A stretch of DNA of 64,000 nucleotides from contig NZ_LMRS01000034.1 in NCBI RefSeq assembly GCF_001426195.1, forward strand, positions 336,616 through 400,615, given 5' to 3'. Shown piece by piece: positions 9,658 to 20,800 of this stretch. Positions within the stretch are counted from its first letter, which is position 1; the number at the start of each line of letters is the position of its first letter. Both the position numbers and the translations under genes were made by a program. This stretch comes from Sphingomonas sp. Leaf339 (lineage in GTDB: Bacteria; Pseudomonadota; Alphaproteobacteria; Sphingomonadales; Sphingomonadaceae). Under the pieces are notes generated by a model. The model had not been told where the DNA came from, made no database searches, and saw only the letters and a program-made list of their open reading frames with translations.

Positions 9658-11889
9658 TCAGCGCGGCGGTGTGAAACTCGGCGTTTGCGCCATCACATAG
9701 CGTTCCCACGTCGCGCGATCGTGGAAGTCGCGGCTCTTGCTCCACGTTGCACCCATATAATAAACCAGCGGCTTACCCGGCGTGACATTTACCAGGATCA
9801 GGTAGTTGTCCGAATCCTCCACCACATCCGCGATCTGCGCCGGATCGACCATGATCGCGACACCCATGGCGCCCTTGTCCGGATCAGTGGGGGTCCAGAA
9901 GCTGAACCGACCGCGCGCGCGGTCGGCGGTAAAGGTGCCAGCGGTGGTCGTCGTCGGTTTCTTCTGAATACCGATGCCGACCACCATTGGACCCGGCTTG
10001 TCGGAATGAAGGGTCGACACCATCCGGGTGAAGTTGGTGCCGGTAGGCAAGGTGAAGCGGCGGGTTTCCGAGACCGTGCGCTTCACGTCCACCGGCCAGG
10101 GCGCGTAATCTACCTCGAAATCGGCCGTGTCCGGCCCGTCCTTCAGGATGCGGTATTCCGTCCAGTTTCGCGACACCCACAGCTTGTCGTCGTACCAGAT
10201 GCCTAGCCCGCCTGCCCCGCGCGTGGTGCCGGCGTTGTAGAAATCGATGCCTTCACCGTGATAATCATGCTGCTTGCCGGTCTTCAACTGGCGTTCCATG
10301 AACGGCCATTCGACGTTCTTGCCCCAGGCATCGATGGCGCTGCTCGATGGCGGTTCCTCTCGCTGCAGGGCGGGGCCGTAGATGCGGTGCGCCGTGCGGT
10401 CGTTTTCCCACAACAGATCGTCGAAGCGATAGGGCGCGAACTTCACGCTCGCCCGCGCGGCGCGCTGATCTACGGGCGGCGGCGTCAGCGGCAGCGTGAT
10501 GCGCGGCATGACGACGCCATCGGGGCCGGGCACTGGTGCGTCGGCGGGTTTCGCCGCGGCGGGGTTGTATGCCAGATCGACCATCGCCTGCCGTTCCGCC
10601 ATGATGCGTTCCCATGCCGGGATGAGGGCAGGGTCGGACGGGCGATCGCGCAGCGCAATCGGCAGGCGCATCGGGCCGGGCGCATCGCGGGGCGGCTCGG
10701 CGACCGGAAGCGCGCTGACCGGCACGCCCAGCTTCATGACTTCCACCCCCGCCAGCAGGAACGCGCCCGTGCCATAAAGCGCATGGTCGCCCGCAACCGC
10801 CGGTTCCGGCTGATCGCCCGCGCGTTGCGCAAAACCGAGCAGCCCATCCGGCTGTATCTTTCCTGCCAGCCCTGCCCAGGCGCGCTCCACCTTTGGCAGA
10901 TACAGCGCCCGGTCGAGCAGGCCGTGATTGATCCCCCAAGCCATGGCATAGGTGAAGAAGGCCGATCCCGTCGTCTCCGGCCCGACCGGATCGGCGGGAT
11001 CGAGCAGATTGGCCGTCCACAAGCCGTCCTCGCGCCGTTGCGCGGTGGCGATACTGGCCATCATCGCGGTGAAGGTATCGACATAGCGTTGCCGCGACGG
11101 AAATTTGACCGGCATGGTATCGAGTACGCGCGCGAGGCCACCCACGACCCAGCCATTGCCGCGCGCCCAGAAGACTGGCTTGCCGTTCCGCGTGCGACGA
11201 TCGACGAAGCGTTCGTCGCGGAAATAGAGGTGATGCTCTTTCGACCAGAGCCGGTCATAGGTCCGCCACCAGCCGGCATCCATCGCTGTCAGATAACTAT
11301 GGTCATGCAACTGCGCTGCCGCGCGGGCGAAGACCGGCGGCGCCATAAACATCGCATCGGCCCACCACCAGACGAGCTGCTTCGGCGCCGGCTCGATGCC
11401 GAGATACTGGCCGGTATAGTCGAGCCTGGTGCGTAGCGGGGCGATCTCACCGCCCTCGCCGGAGCGGGCATAAAGCTCCTGATAGACCTCGCCCATCGCC
11501 AGATTGTCGGCATCTAGCATGCCATAGGATGACCAGCCGCCGAGCAAGCCGAAATTATAATGGTCCGCTACGTCGCGCAGATATTGTCGGGCGCCGGATT
11601 CGTCCGATACGCGGGCGAGGCGCCCGAGACCGATCAGGAACGTCGCCGATATCCAGTTCGGCGCGACCTGACGCATCGTGTTGGGGAGGCTCAGATTCTG
11701 CGCCTTCAACGCCGCTATCTGCGCGGTCGCGGTGCGATTGAGCAGGGCAAGAACCTGTGCCTCATCCATTGCTCCTGCGACAGCTATCGGTGCCAGCGCC
11801 CGCGCCGCCACAGGGGTGCCGGTGGCCAACATGCTCGCGGAAAGCAGCAAAGGCAACGCACGTGTCAGACAACCGGGAGAAGCGCGCAT
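9658..11889 (-). CDS. GH105-like hydrolase fused to DUF4861
   Basis: Exported protein of 743 aa; start ATG 11889 preceded by GAGAGGG, leader ends about ATGTPVAARA. The N-terminal half (about 30-400) is an (alpha/alpha)6 hydrolase of the GH88/GH105 type, with WWWADAMFMAPP (about 174) and WARGNGWVVGGLARVLD (about 241). The C-terminal part (about 490-740) matches the DUF4861 pattern: YHGEGIDFYNAGTTRGAGGLG, NWTEYRIL, YMGATWSKS. DUF4861 proteins are found in pectin loci but their activity is not established to my knowledge. The first domain should hydrolyse unsaturated rhamnogalacturonyl oligosaccharides. It lies 126 bp downstream of a GH28 gene on the same strand, probably one operon. Confidence 0.87.
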   Translation of the reverse strand: MRASPGCLTRALPLLLSASMLATGTPVAARALAPIAVAGAMDEAQVLALLNRTATAQIAALKAQNLSLPNTMRQVAPNWISATFLIGLGRLARVSDESGARQYLRDVADHYNFGLLGGWSSYGMLDADNLAMGEVYQELYARSGEGGEIAPLRTRLDYTGQYLGIEPAPKQLVWWWADAMFMAPPVFARAAAQLHDHSYLTAMDAGWWRTYDRLWSKEHHLYFRDERFVDRRTRNGKPVFWARGNGWVVGGLARVLDTMPVKFPSRQRYVDTFTAMMASIATAQRREDGLWTANLLDPADPVGPETTGSAFFTYAMAWGINHGLLDRALYLPKVERAWAGLAGKIQPDGLLGFAQRAGDQPEPAVAGDHALYGTGAFLLAGVEVMKLGVPVSALPVAEPPRDAPGPMRLPIALRDRPSDPALIPAWERIMAERQAMVDLAYNPAAAKPADAPVPGPDGVVMPRITLPLTPPPVDQRAARASVKFAPYRFDDLLWENDRTAHRIYGPALQREEPPSSSAIDAWGKNVEWPFMERQLKTGKQHDYHGEGIDFYNAGTTRGAGGLGIWYDDKLWVSRNWTEYRILKDGPDTADFEVDYAPWPVDVKRTVSETRRFTLPTGTNFTRMVSTLHSDKPGPMVVGIGIQKKPTTTTAGTFTADRARGRFSFWTPTDPDKGAMGVAIMVDPAQIADVVEDSDNYLILVNVTPGKPLVYYMGATWSKSRDFHDRATWERYVMAQTPSFTPPR

Positions 11890-12015
11890 GTGGTGATCCC
11901 TCTCGTTCCGCGAGCGTCGCTGCGCTTGCTTTGCCCGGATCATATGGCGGGCCGATCACCCACGCAATCAGGTTATCATATCTGTTCCTACGGTCAGATA
12001 GACTGGCTGCACCCG

Positions 12016-13371
12016 TTAACCGGATACACGGTACGTCGGCGCATTGGCCGCGGGATCGGGCGCGACATAGCCCGGCGCGGACACCGCCCTGTCGTTGATG
12101 ACCACCTTATCGAACATGATTCCGGTCGCGCCCGTGGCGGCCAAGGCGGCCTCCACCGTCAACCGCACCCGGATATCGGCGAGTCGAATGTTGTCGATCG
12201 TCGTCTGCCCGACATTGGGTCGGACGGTGCCGAAGGAGCCGAAGCGCCCCCGGATGTTTTGCAGGGTGATGTTGCGGACCGTCGACGTCGGCGGTTCGGC
12301 ACCACCAAAATCCTCGTATTGCGACCATGGTTCGATCAACAGCATCCGCCCGCCGGAACTGTCGAGCGTGATGTTGCGTACGTGGATATCCTCGTACCGC
12401 TGCGGTGTATCGGGACGCAGTTTCAGCATCAGCAGGTTGATCGCGCCGGTGACTATGCAATCCTCCATCACCACGTTGCGGACGATCGTCGCTTCGCTGC
12501 CGCAGGTGAACGCCTGATGCCCGCGACGGAAATGGCAGCGTCGTATTCGAATATTCTCGACCGGCGGACTGTCCGTATCTGCCGTCGCCCGTGGGCCCTT
12601 GGAACCCTTGGCCGCGATACAGTCGTCGGTCACCGAGAAGTAGCAGCCCTCGATTACGATGTTCCGGCTGCTGTCGAGATCGATGCCATCGGTGCTGGGT
12701 GCCTGCTTGTAATCGTCCGGCACCTCGAACCGGGCTTTATGCACCTGTACGCCATCGCACCGGTAGATATGCAGGTTCCAGAACTGCGAGTCTTTGAAGG
12801 TGATGCCGTCGATCACGACCCCCTTCGCATTCTCGATGATCGCCAGCCGGGCACGGGCCAGTCCGACGTTCGGAAAGCTAGCGGGGTCCGGTGATGCCGC
12901 CCGCATCGCCCAGAACCTGTCCCAGATCGGCCGCCCTGCGCCATCGAGCGTTCCCTGCCCGGTGATCCGCAGACCATGACAGCCATCAGCATTGATGAGG
13001 GCGGGCGTGAAATGCGGTTCGAAATGCCCCTCGATCCGGGTTCGCTGGCGGGGGAAGTTCTCCATCGCGGTACTGCATCGGAGCACAGCACCCCGAGCGA
13101 GATGCAGATTGACACAGGGTTTGAGGAACAGGGCGCCGCTGACGAATATGCCGGATGGCACGACCACCGTTCCGCCGCCCTGCGTCGCCGCATGGTCGAT
13201 CGCCGACTGAATCGCCTTGGTGTTGACGGTGATGCCATCCGCCACCGCGCCGAAATCGGTGACGACCGCTCGATCCGATGGCATCCGCTTCGCTTTCGCC
13301 ATCTGAGTCCACAGCGCCGAGGCCAGAACCGACAAGGTGAAGCCACGACGGGTTTGAAACGGCGTCGTCAT
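12016..13371 (-). CDS. GH28 family glycoside hydrolase, second copy
   Basis: Protein of 451 aa with a Tat-like leader (TRRGFTLSVLASALW). Start ATG 13371 has GGAGAAA upstream. The beta-helix carries STDGIDLDS (about 226), VTDDCIAAKG (DD about 249) and RRGHQAFTCGSE (His about 285). The usual terminal R-x-K reads LKLRPDT (about 316), with Lys and Arg in the reverse order, so this is not a standard endo-polygalacturonase. It may cleave the galacturonate-rhamnose backbone or another galacturonide linkage (inference). It is upstream of the GH105-DUF4861 gene and divergent from the GH106 gene. Confidence 0.88.
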   Translation of the reverse strand: MTTPFQTRRGFTLSVLASALWTQMAKAKRMPSDRAVVTDFGAVADGITVNTKAIQSAIDHAATQGGGTVVVPSGIFVSGALFLKPCVNLHLARGAVLRCSTAMENFPRQRTRIEGHFEPHFTPALINADGCHGLRITGQGTLDGAGRPIWDRFWAMRAASPDPASFPNVGLARARLAIIENAKGVVIDGITFKDSQFWNLHIYRCDGVQVHKARFEVPDDYKQAPSTDGIDLDSSRNIVIEGCYFSVTDDCIAAKGSKGPRATADTDSPPVENIRIRRCHFRRGHQAFTCGSEATIVRNVVMEDCIVTGAINLLMLKLRPDTPQRYEDIHVRNITLDSSGGRMLLIEPWSQYEDFGGAEPPTSTVRNITLQNIRGRFGSFGTVRPNVGQTTIDNIRLADIRVRLTVEAALAATGATGIMFDKVVINDRAVSAPGYVAPDPAANAPTYRVSG

Positions 13372-13595
13372 GGTCCGCTTTCTCCTCGCCGGGTCGGTTA
13401 TCCCGCTGCCGGCCTGCTAGACAGACAGGTGCGCGGGTAAGTTGTTCCCAAGACTGACCATCCAATGCCGGCGGTTCAAGCGATAATATGTCGGCGGGCT
13501 CCCGTGGCGGCAGGATGGCACAACATCACTGGCCTTTCCAACAACCGTGGCTCAACATCTCGGTCGCCCATGTGCCGCCCGGGAATTATCGATCG

Positions 13596-16229
13596 ATGAA
13601 ACGCTTCATTCTGCTGCTTGCTCTGGTGTCGACCGTACCCGTCGCGGCGCAGGACGCGCCATCGAGTGGATCCGATTTATGGGACCGTTTCCAGTCACCA
13701 CCAAATGACGCCCGCCCCATGGTCCGCTGGTGGTGGTTCGGCCCGGCCGTCGATACTGCCGAACTGGATCGCGAGATCGTGGCGATGAAGGCCGGGGGGT
13801 TCGGCGGGTTCGAGGTGCAACCGACCTATCCCCTTTCGCTGGACGATCCGGCGGTCGGTATCCGTACCCTGCCCTACCTATCCGATCCATTCCTGTCCGC
13901 GCTTCGTCATGTCGGCGACACCGCCCATGCGACAGGAATGCGGATGGATGTGACGATCGGCAGCGGATGGCCGTTCGGGGGTCCGCATGTGCCGGTGTCG
14001 CAGGCGGCGGCGGAGGTTCATATGGTGAAACTACCCGTGCCGGCGGGTGCCGATCGCGTGCCATTGCCGTCGATGCAGCAAGGTGAGCGGGCGCTGGCAA
14101 TTTTTATCGACGGGCAACGCCTCACCATGATCGGGGCGGACACCATATCGGTGAAGGCAAGCCCGATCGAGCGTCAGGCGATGTTGTTCGGCGCTGGCCG
14201 CACCGGCCAGCAGGTGAAACGTGCGGCGGTTGGTGCCGAAGGGTTCGTGATCGATCACGTCAGCATTGCCGCCGTAACGAACCATCTCAAGACGGTCGGT
14301 GACCGCCTGTTATCGGCGTTCGCCGGCACGGCGCCGCCCTATGCGATGTTCTCCGACAGTCTTGAGGTCTATGGCTCAAGCTGGACGCACGATCTGCCCG
14401 AACAGTTCCGACGCCGTCGCGGCTACGACCTGCTCGATCACCTGCCTGCACTGTTCGCCGATACGCCCGACAGCGCGGCCGTCCGCTTCGACTGGTCGCG
14501 AACCCTCTCCGAACTGGTCGATGAACGCTATCTGCGGCCGATCACCGATTGGGCCCATGCCCGTGGCACCCGGTTCCGGGCGCAGGTCTATGGCATTCCG
14601 CCGCCGACGCTGTCGAGCAACGCGCTGGTCGATCTGCCGGAGGGCGAAGGCGCCGACTGGCGTTCCTTCACCTCAACCCGGTGGGCGACGTCGGCCGCGC
14701 ACCTGTACGGCCGCCCGGTCGTGTCCTCGGAAACCTGGACGTGGCTGCATTCGCCCGCCTGGGCGGCAACACCGCTCGACATGAAGGTCGAGGCCGATCG
14801 ACATTTCCTGCAAGGGGTCAACCAGATCGTCGGTCATGGCTGGCCCTATTCGCCGCCGGGCGCGGGCGAACCCGGCTGGGCCTTTTATGCAGCGGCGGCG
14901 CTCAGCGATCACAATCCCTGGTATCCCGCGATGCCGGCGGTGACGCAGTATCTGCAACGCGTCAGCGCCATGCTGCGCGAGGGGACGCCTGATGGCGATG
15001 TGGCGATCTATCTGCCCATCGAGGATGCCTTTGCCGATATGCGCCCGGCGCACGCATCGGTGAACGAGGAGAAGCGGTCCCGATTGCGCGGCGATGTCGT
15101 GGCACAGGTGCTGGATGCAGGACACGGCTTTGATTTTGTCGATGCGCAGGCGGTGGTGGCGGGAAAGCTGAACGCGCGCGTGCTGGTGTTGCCCGGCCTG
15201 ACGCGGATGGATCCGGCAGCCCTGCGTGCCATCGCGACGTGGGTCGATCGCGGCGGCCTGCTGGTGGCGACCGGTGCCGCTCCCGCTGCTGCGGGTGGTC
15301 TACGTGATGGCAGGGCCGGGAGCCTTGCCGTTCGCCCGTTGGTGCGGTCGATTTTCCGAATGAAGAACGCCTCGATCGTACCGCCCCAAGCATTGGGCGA
15401 GACATTGCGACGGATCACGTCGCCCACGATGGTGCTGGCGCAGCCAGATGCGGCAGTCGGCTTCGTCCGGCGTAAGATTCCGGGTGGCGACCTCTATTTT
15501 GTCGTTAACACCAGCGCCCGGTCGATACGGACGACCGCGCGGTTTGCGGGCGACACCGGTAACGGCGAATGGTGGGACCCCTTGACCGGCACCCGACAAG
15601 CGGCAGGCGGCGGCGACATCGCGCTCAGCCTCGCCCCCTATCAATCGCGTCTGCTGGTGATGTCGCCCAAGCTGCCGGCTGCACGTGCGGCGCAAACGCT
15701 GCGACCATTGATGGACCTGTCGACCGGGTGGGAGATGACGCTGCGTGCGCCGCCGCCAGGAACATCCTGGACCAGCGTCGCGGCGTTGCGCCATTATTCG
15801 GGCGCGATCCGCTATTCTCGGCGTTTCGTCTTACCGAAACGCGGATCGTCAGGACGAGTGATCCTGGATTTCGGCGAGGGAACGCCATTGCCGGATATCG
15901 GCGGCGATCGCCCGCGCGCCGCGATCGCCGCCCCCGTGCGCGAGGCCGCGATTATCCGCATCAATGATCGTGAGGCGGGCACCGTCTGGGCGGCGCCGTG
16001 GCAGATCGATATCGGGCCATTCCTGCGTTCCGGCCAGAACCAGATTGACGTCACCGTGATGAACGGCGCCACCAACGCCTTGTCCGCGCGGACACTACCG
16101 GATCGTCGTTTGCTGACCATGCGGTATGGCGAACGCTTCGTCGATCAGGACCGCGACAAGCTGGCGCCTGCCCCATCGGGGTTGCTCAGTCGTATCACGC
16201 TGAACGTGGCATCCTCAGACGCGCCCTGA
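13596..16229 (+). CDS. GH106 alpha-L-rhamnosidase
   Basis: Protein of 877 aa, starting at ATG 13596 with a clean Sec leader (MKRFILLLALVSTVPVAAQ); the frame extends upstream but the leader fixes the start. Hallmarks of GH106 are the N-terminal VRWWWFGPAVD...EIVAMKAGGFGGFEVQ block, MDVTIGSGWPFGGP, FSDSLEVYGSSW, VSSETWTWLHSP, and HGWPYSPP followed by SDHNPWY. A C-terminal beta-sandwich (about 720-870) resembles the family's carbohydrate-binding region. GH106 enzymes remove alpha-L-rhamnose from rhamnogalacturonan side chains or backbone ends. Its last 15 bp overlap the convergent GH28 gene. Confidence 0.92.
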   Translation: MKRFILLLALVSTVPVAAQDAPSSGSDLWDRFQSPPNDARPMVRWWWFGPAVDTAELDREIVAMKAGGFGGFEVQPTYPLSLDDPAVGIRTLPYLSDPFLSALRHVGDTAHATGMRMDVTIGSGWPFGGPHVPVSQAAAEVHMVKLPVPAGADRVPLPSMQQGERALAIFIDGQRLTMIGADTISVKASPIERQAMLFGAGRTGQQVKRAAVGAEGFVIDHVSIAAVTNHLKTVGDRLLSAFAGTAPPYAMFSDSLEVYGSSWTHDLPEQFRRRRGYDLLDHLPALFADTPDSAAVRFDWSRTLSELVDERYLRPITDWAHARGTRFRAQVYGIPPPTLSSNALVDLPEGEGADWRSFTSTRWATSAAHLYGRPVVSSETWTWLHSPAWAATPLDMKVEADRHFLQGVNQIVGHGWPYSPPGAGEPGWAFYAAAALSDHNPWYPAMPAVTQYLQRVSAMLREGTPDGDVAIYLPIEDAFADMRPAHASVNEEKRSRLRGDVVAQVLDAGHGFDFVDAQAVVAGKLNARVLVLPGLTRMDPAALRAIATWVDRGGLLVATGAAPAAAGGLRDGRAGSLAVRPLVRSIFRMKNASIVPPQALGETLRRITSPTMVLAQPDAAVGFVRRKIPGGDLYFVVNTSARSIRTTARFAGDTGNGEWWDPLTGTRQAAGGGDIALSLAPYQSRLLVMSPKLPAARAAQTLRPLMDLSTGWEMTLRAPPPGTSWTSVAALRHYSGAIRYSRRFVLPKRGSSGRVILDFGEGTPLPDIGGDRPRAAIAAPVREAAIIRINDREAGTVWAAPWQIDIGPFLRSGQNQIDVTVMNGATNALSARTLPDRRLLTMRYGERFVDQDRDKLAPAPSGLLSRITLNVASSDAP

Positions 16230-17771
16230 ATAGGGGCCGGCAATCGATCGATCCGCAGCGCCCCGACCGCCGATGCTGCGGAATTCCGTTACCCGGTCCA
16301 GCGCATAACCGGTGCCATGGGGCAGTCGCATACCGGCAAAATCCGCGTCCTCGACATCGTCCAACGCAATCGCCGCCCGCGGATCGGGTGCGGCCACTGC
16401 AATCTCGACGTGGTGCATCGCCAGACCGCGAACATGGCGGACGAAAAAACCCGTGGCCGGCAAGCCTCCAAACATCGTCGCCTCGGGATAGCCCAATTCC
16501 GCCTCGGGCGGGCGGACCTTCGCCATGGCGACCGGTGCGCCACCGACATGGTGGAAATGACTGTCGGCGATCTGCACGTCCTCGATCCGGTGATCCGTCA
16601 GCCCGGCGATGACCGACGGCAGCATCGTCGCGTTGGAGCTGACGATGTTCTGGAGCGACACCCGCTTCAGCGTGCCGATCGGTCGCTCCGCCGGCCCGCG
16701 CATCCGCTTGCCCAACCGCAGGAAGATGGGCGCATCCACCGTACCGCGCATGGTGATGTTGCTGACCGCGATATCCTCGACCATCGCGCCATCGACCGTC
16801 TCGAACGCCAGCCCGCGGCTGTCTTCGAACACGCAGTCGCTGATCGTGATGTTGCGAAAACCCCCGTTTGATTCTGTGCCGCATTTGATTCGGCCATGGA
16901 TCTTGGGCGCGAACGAGGCAGGCATTTTGCGCCAGCTGCCGTCGAGCACCGATCCAACCTGGTAATTGCCCGATACGAAGCAACCGGTGATCGTGACGTT
17001 TTCGGTGATGCGCGGCGCGCCGAGTGCGTAACTGCTCTTGGGACAAATCGCATCGTCCCATGGCGCATTGACGGTACAGTTGCTGATCCGCACATTCTTG
17101 CAGCAATCGATGTCGAAACCGTCGCGGTTGGTATCGACCAGCACGTTGTCGATCGTCAGGTTATCGACCCCCGTCGCCAGCAGGGCGAACCACCCGCCCT
17201 CCAGCATCCGCACATCGCGCAGCGTGACGTTGTGGCAGTTCTTCAGCGCAATCGCCTTGTTGCCGGTGCCGGGGCCGCTGGGGTCCTTCAGCCAATCGTC
17301 CTTGCCGTCACCCCGGCCCAACCCCTTGCCCCAGATCAGGCCGCTGCCGACGATTGCGATGTCATGCAGCCCCTCTCCCCAGATCAGGCTATTGCGCCAA
17401 TGGCTGTGGCCCAAGTCCTGAAACGCGGCATAGGCGGGGTCGATCGGCTCGGCGAGGTCGTAACCGGTCGTACCTCTCGGCGCCGCGGCTAGAATCGTCG
17501 CACCGCTATCCAGCATCAGCGTCACCCGGCTTTTCAGGCGGATGGTGTAGCAGGCATAGGTGCCGGCCGGAAACCAGACGGTTCCACCGCCACGGGCCGC
17601 GACATCGTCAATTGCGCGGTTGATCGCCGCAGAATCGATCGTGACCCCATCACCCTTGGCGCCGAAACGGCGGACGCTGGTCCACCCCTCACCCGCCGCG
17701 AACGCCGGCAACGCGGCAAAGCCCGCGACCGCTGCTCCACCCAAAATTAACGAACGCCGGTTGACGGTCAT
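16215..17771 (-). CDS. GH28 family glycoside hydrolase, third copy
   Basis: Protein of 518 aa with a Tat-like leader (NRRSLILGGAAVAGFAALPAFA). Start ATG 17771 preceded by AAGGGAA. The N-terminus shows the pectate-lyase-like repeat VRRFGAKGDGVTIDSAAINRA. GH28 positions are DTNRDGFDIDCC (about 213), APWDDAICPKSS (DD about 239) and GRIKCGTESNGG (about 293). This pattern fits the GH28 subgroup of large bacterial rhamnogalacturonan-type hydrolases rather than simple polygalacturonases; exact substrate is inferred. It is 62 bp downstream of a TBDR gene on the same strand, probably co-transcribed. Confidence 0.88.
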   Translation of the reverse strand: MTVNRRSLILGGAAVAGFAALPAFAAGEGWTSVRRFGAKGDGVTIDSAAINRAIDDVAARGGGTVWFPAGTYACYTIRLKSRVTLMLDSGATILAAAPRGTTGYDLAEPIDPAYAAFQDLGHSHWRNSLIWGEGLHDIAIVGSGLIWGKGLGRGDGKDDWLKDPSGPGTGNKAIALKNCHNVTLRDVRMLEGGWFALLATGVDNLTIDNVLVDTNRDGFDIDCCKNVRISNCTVNAPWDDAICPKSSYALGAPRITENVTITGCFVSGNYQVGSVLDGSWRKMPASFAPKIHGRIKCGTESNGGFRNITISDCVFEDSRGLAFETVDGAMVEDIAVSNITMRGTVDAPIFLRLGKRMRGPAERPIGTLKRVSLQNIVSSNATMLPSVIAGLTDHRIEDVQIADSHFHHVGGAPVAMAKVRPPEAELGYPEATMFGGLPATGFFVRHVRGLAMHHVEIAVAAPDPRAAIALDDVEDADFAGMRLPHGTGYALDRVTEFRSIGGRGAADRSIAGPYSGRV

Positions 17772-17833
17772 GTCATTCCCTTCCTGTGTCGCAGGGGGTG
17801 CAAACCAAGGTCCGCCCCCCCTGTCATCCGGTC

Positions 17834-20800
17834 CTAGAACTTCAGCGTCGCGCCCAGGAAGAATTCGGTGCCGATCACGTCATAGGTGGCGGAGAACGTG
17901 TTGGCGTTCGGTCCCTGCGTGGTGACCGGCGGATCCTTGCCGAACACGTTGTTGGCGCCGCCGTACAACTGCACGCTTTTCAGGACATCGAGATTGAACG
18001 ACAGATCGAAATAATGCTGATCGCCCAGTTTCGGATACGGGATGGCGGACAGGAGCGGCGTCGCCACCGATCCCTGGCGCAGCGGCACAACGTAACGGTC
18101 GGTCGTGACCGGGCCGATATAGCGATGCCGTACCGATAGGCCGAGATCGCCGGTCGTCCACGTCACGCGCGACGTACCCCGCCAGCGTGGCAATGGCTGG
18201 CCGCATGTCGGCCCGAACGATCCGGCACACCGGTTGACGACGTTTGGGAACGCCGCCACCGGCACTGAATCGAATTGCGCGAGCCATGTATAATTCATGC
18301 CGAAATCGATCGTGCTGCTATTGCCGAGACCCGGCATCCCGAACCCAAGGGTGTGGCGGTAGCGCGCCGCGAAATCGACGCCCGAGGTCTTCAGGTTGCC
18401 GGTATTGGCGTTACGCACCTGAACCGCGAACGGCTCGTTGATCTCACCCGTCACCGGATTGCGTTGCACGGCGCGGCAAAACTCGCTGCCGGCATCCTGC
18501 ACGATGGTATAGCATAGGTTCAGTGCATTCTGGAGGCCACCACCCAGTGGCGCGATCGCACCTGCCAACGAGACGTTGAAATAATCGACGCTCACGAACA
18601 GGCGCGGCGCGAAGCTGGGTGTGAAGACGACCCCGCCGGTATAGGTGTCGGACACTTCCGCGCCAAGATTGGGATTGCCGCCTGAATCAGCCGGGAAGAA
18701 CGCGTTCGGCTGGATCGAATTGTTGAAGACCGATGCCGCCGGCACCCCGGTCGCCACGCACACCGCGCGCACCGCCGCAGTCTGTTGCGCCGCCGCGGCG
18801 CGGCTGGAGCAGGGGTCGGTTGCGGTGATGAACGACCGACTCGATCCGCCGAACAACTCAGCGACGCTCGGTGCCCGGATCGCGCGCTGATACTGGCCGC
18901 GGAAGGCGATGCTGCGGTTGACCCGCCAATCGAGCCCGCCAAGATATGTCCAGACACCGCCGATCCCTGACAAACCGTATTTGGAATACCGGAACGCGCC
19001 GTTCGCCACCAAACTATCGATCAATGGCGTGTCGTGAGCCAAAGGAACGCGGATTTCTCCGAACACTTCCTTGACCGACACGGATCCGCTGGTGGCAAGA
19101 CCGGGGTTGAAACCGACAACGTCACCCGACGACAGGAAACTATCGGGCGTGAACGTCGCCTGCGATTTGCGCCATTCATAGCCATAGGAGAAGCCGACCG
19201 GGCCGGCGGGCAGTTGGAACAGGTTGCCGGTGATGCTGCCCTGCGCGACCTGCTGCGTCGCGATCGTCGAGTTGGTCGCGCCGATCGAAATGGCGCTGAC
19301 GCACGCGGCGGATACGTTTGCGCCAAAGATATTGCAGACGGGCGCCGCGCCGTTTGCAGACAGCAGGGCTGTTTGCAACCGGCTGCGCGAAACGGCATTC
19401 CTCAGCTGCAACGTGTCTTCGCTGCGCGCATAAGTGTAATAGACGTCGTATTTCAGGTCGGTGAGGAACGAGTCCGACACGTTGCCTAGATCGCCGCGGA
19501 AACCCCATGCACCACGAAACACGTTGCGCCGCTCCGTCGCGAACCGCGCACCGTTTTCGACATAGCGGCGACCGGCGGTCAACACCGCCAGCCCGTCGCC
19601 TCGCACCGTCGTCCGTGTCGAGGTGCCGGTCCCGACTGTCGTCGTCCCCGTTTCTGCCAGATCGAGCTGGCGCAGCACCTCACGCAAGGGCGCCGTCAGA
19701 TACGGATTATCGACATTGAAAAGTGTCGATGTACCGACATTGGTCGGCGCCAACTGAGCATCGACGGTGTTGTTGCTGTAATGCAGCTCCATGTAGCCGG
19801 TGATTGCATCGCTGAAATCATAATGGCCAAAGCTGTTTATCATCCAGCGTTCCTGCGGCTGGATCAGGTAATTGAAAGGCCCGAGATTGAAATCGTCCTG
19901 CGGCGTCAACGCCGGGCGGGCAGCGGTGCCGGTGTCGTTGAACGTGAAGCCACGGGTGCCGAGCGCGCCCAGTCCAGCGGCGGCATAGGCCGCGTTCAGC
20001 GCGGTATTCGTGCCGCCCGCCGCCGGGATGCCGGAGAAGCGACCGTTCGGAATGTCGCCACTGCCGCCGGCCAGAAAGCCGAGTTCGCCGCCCGCCGCCG
20101 CACAGCCGCTGACCGCGTTGGACCGGAATGGCGTGCCGGCGCGGCTGTCGCTGCCTGTGCCGGGGACGACGCAGCCATCGACCAGAGAGTCGAACGCGTA
20201 ACCGCCGCGCTGACCACGGGTGATCGAGCCACGCTTCAGGTAATTACCGGACACCACGAGGTTGCCGCGACCCTCGGCGAAATTACCGCCCATCGTCAGG
20301 TCGACATTATACACGGGCGTGCCGGTCGGCCCGTCCATGTTCAACTGGGCACGACCCTCGATCCCGTTGAAATCCTGCCGCATGATGAAATTCACGACGC
20401 CGGTGATGGCATCCGATCCGTAGACGGCGGACGATCCGCCGGTGACAATCTCGGTACGCGCGACCAGCGACGACGGAATCGTGTTCAGATCGGTCACCTG
20501 TTCCGGCCCGAAGATCGCAAAACGGCGACCATTCACCAGCACGAGGTTCCGTTGTGAGCCGAAGCCGCGCAAATTGACATCGGCATAGCCACCCGGAACA
20601 GTGTTCGACGTGGCACTACCAAGCGCCGAACCCACCGCCTGTGGCAACTGCACCAGCGTCTTTTCGATGTTGACGTTACCCGACAGCTTGATGTCGTCCT
20701 GATTGACGACGTTGACCGGGGTCGAGGCGTCGAACCCGGTCCGGGCGATGCGTGATCCAGTAACGACGATATCGGGTGCCGTAGCCTCTGGGCGGGCATT

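Noticed and set aside
10258..12894. Long + strand frames opposite GH105-DUF4861 and GH28
   Set aside because: Antisense to genes with full catalytic motifs; no family resemblance.
17786..17826. G-run/C-run pair as a terminator between TBDR and GH28
   Set aside because: Short stem with a long loop and no T-run; read-through from TBDR to GH28 is more likely.
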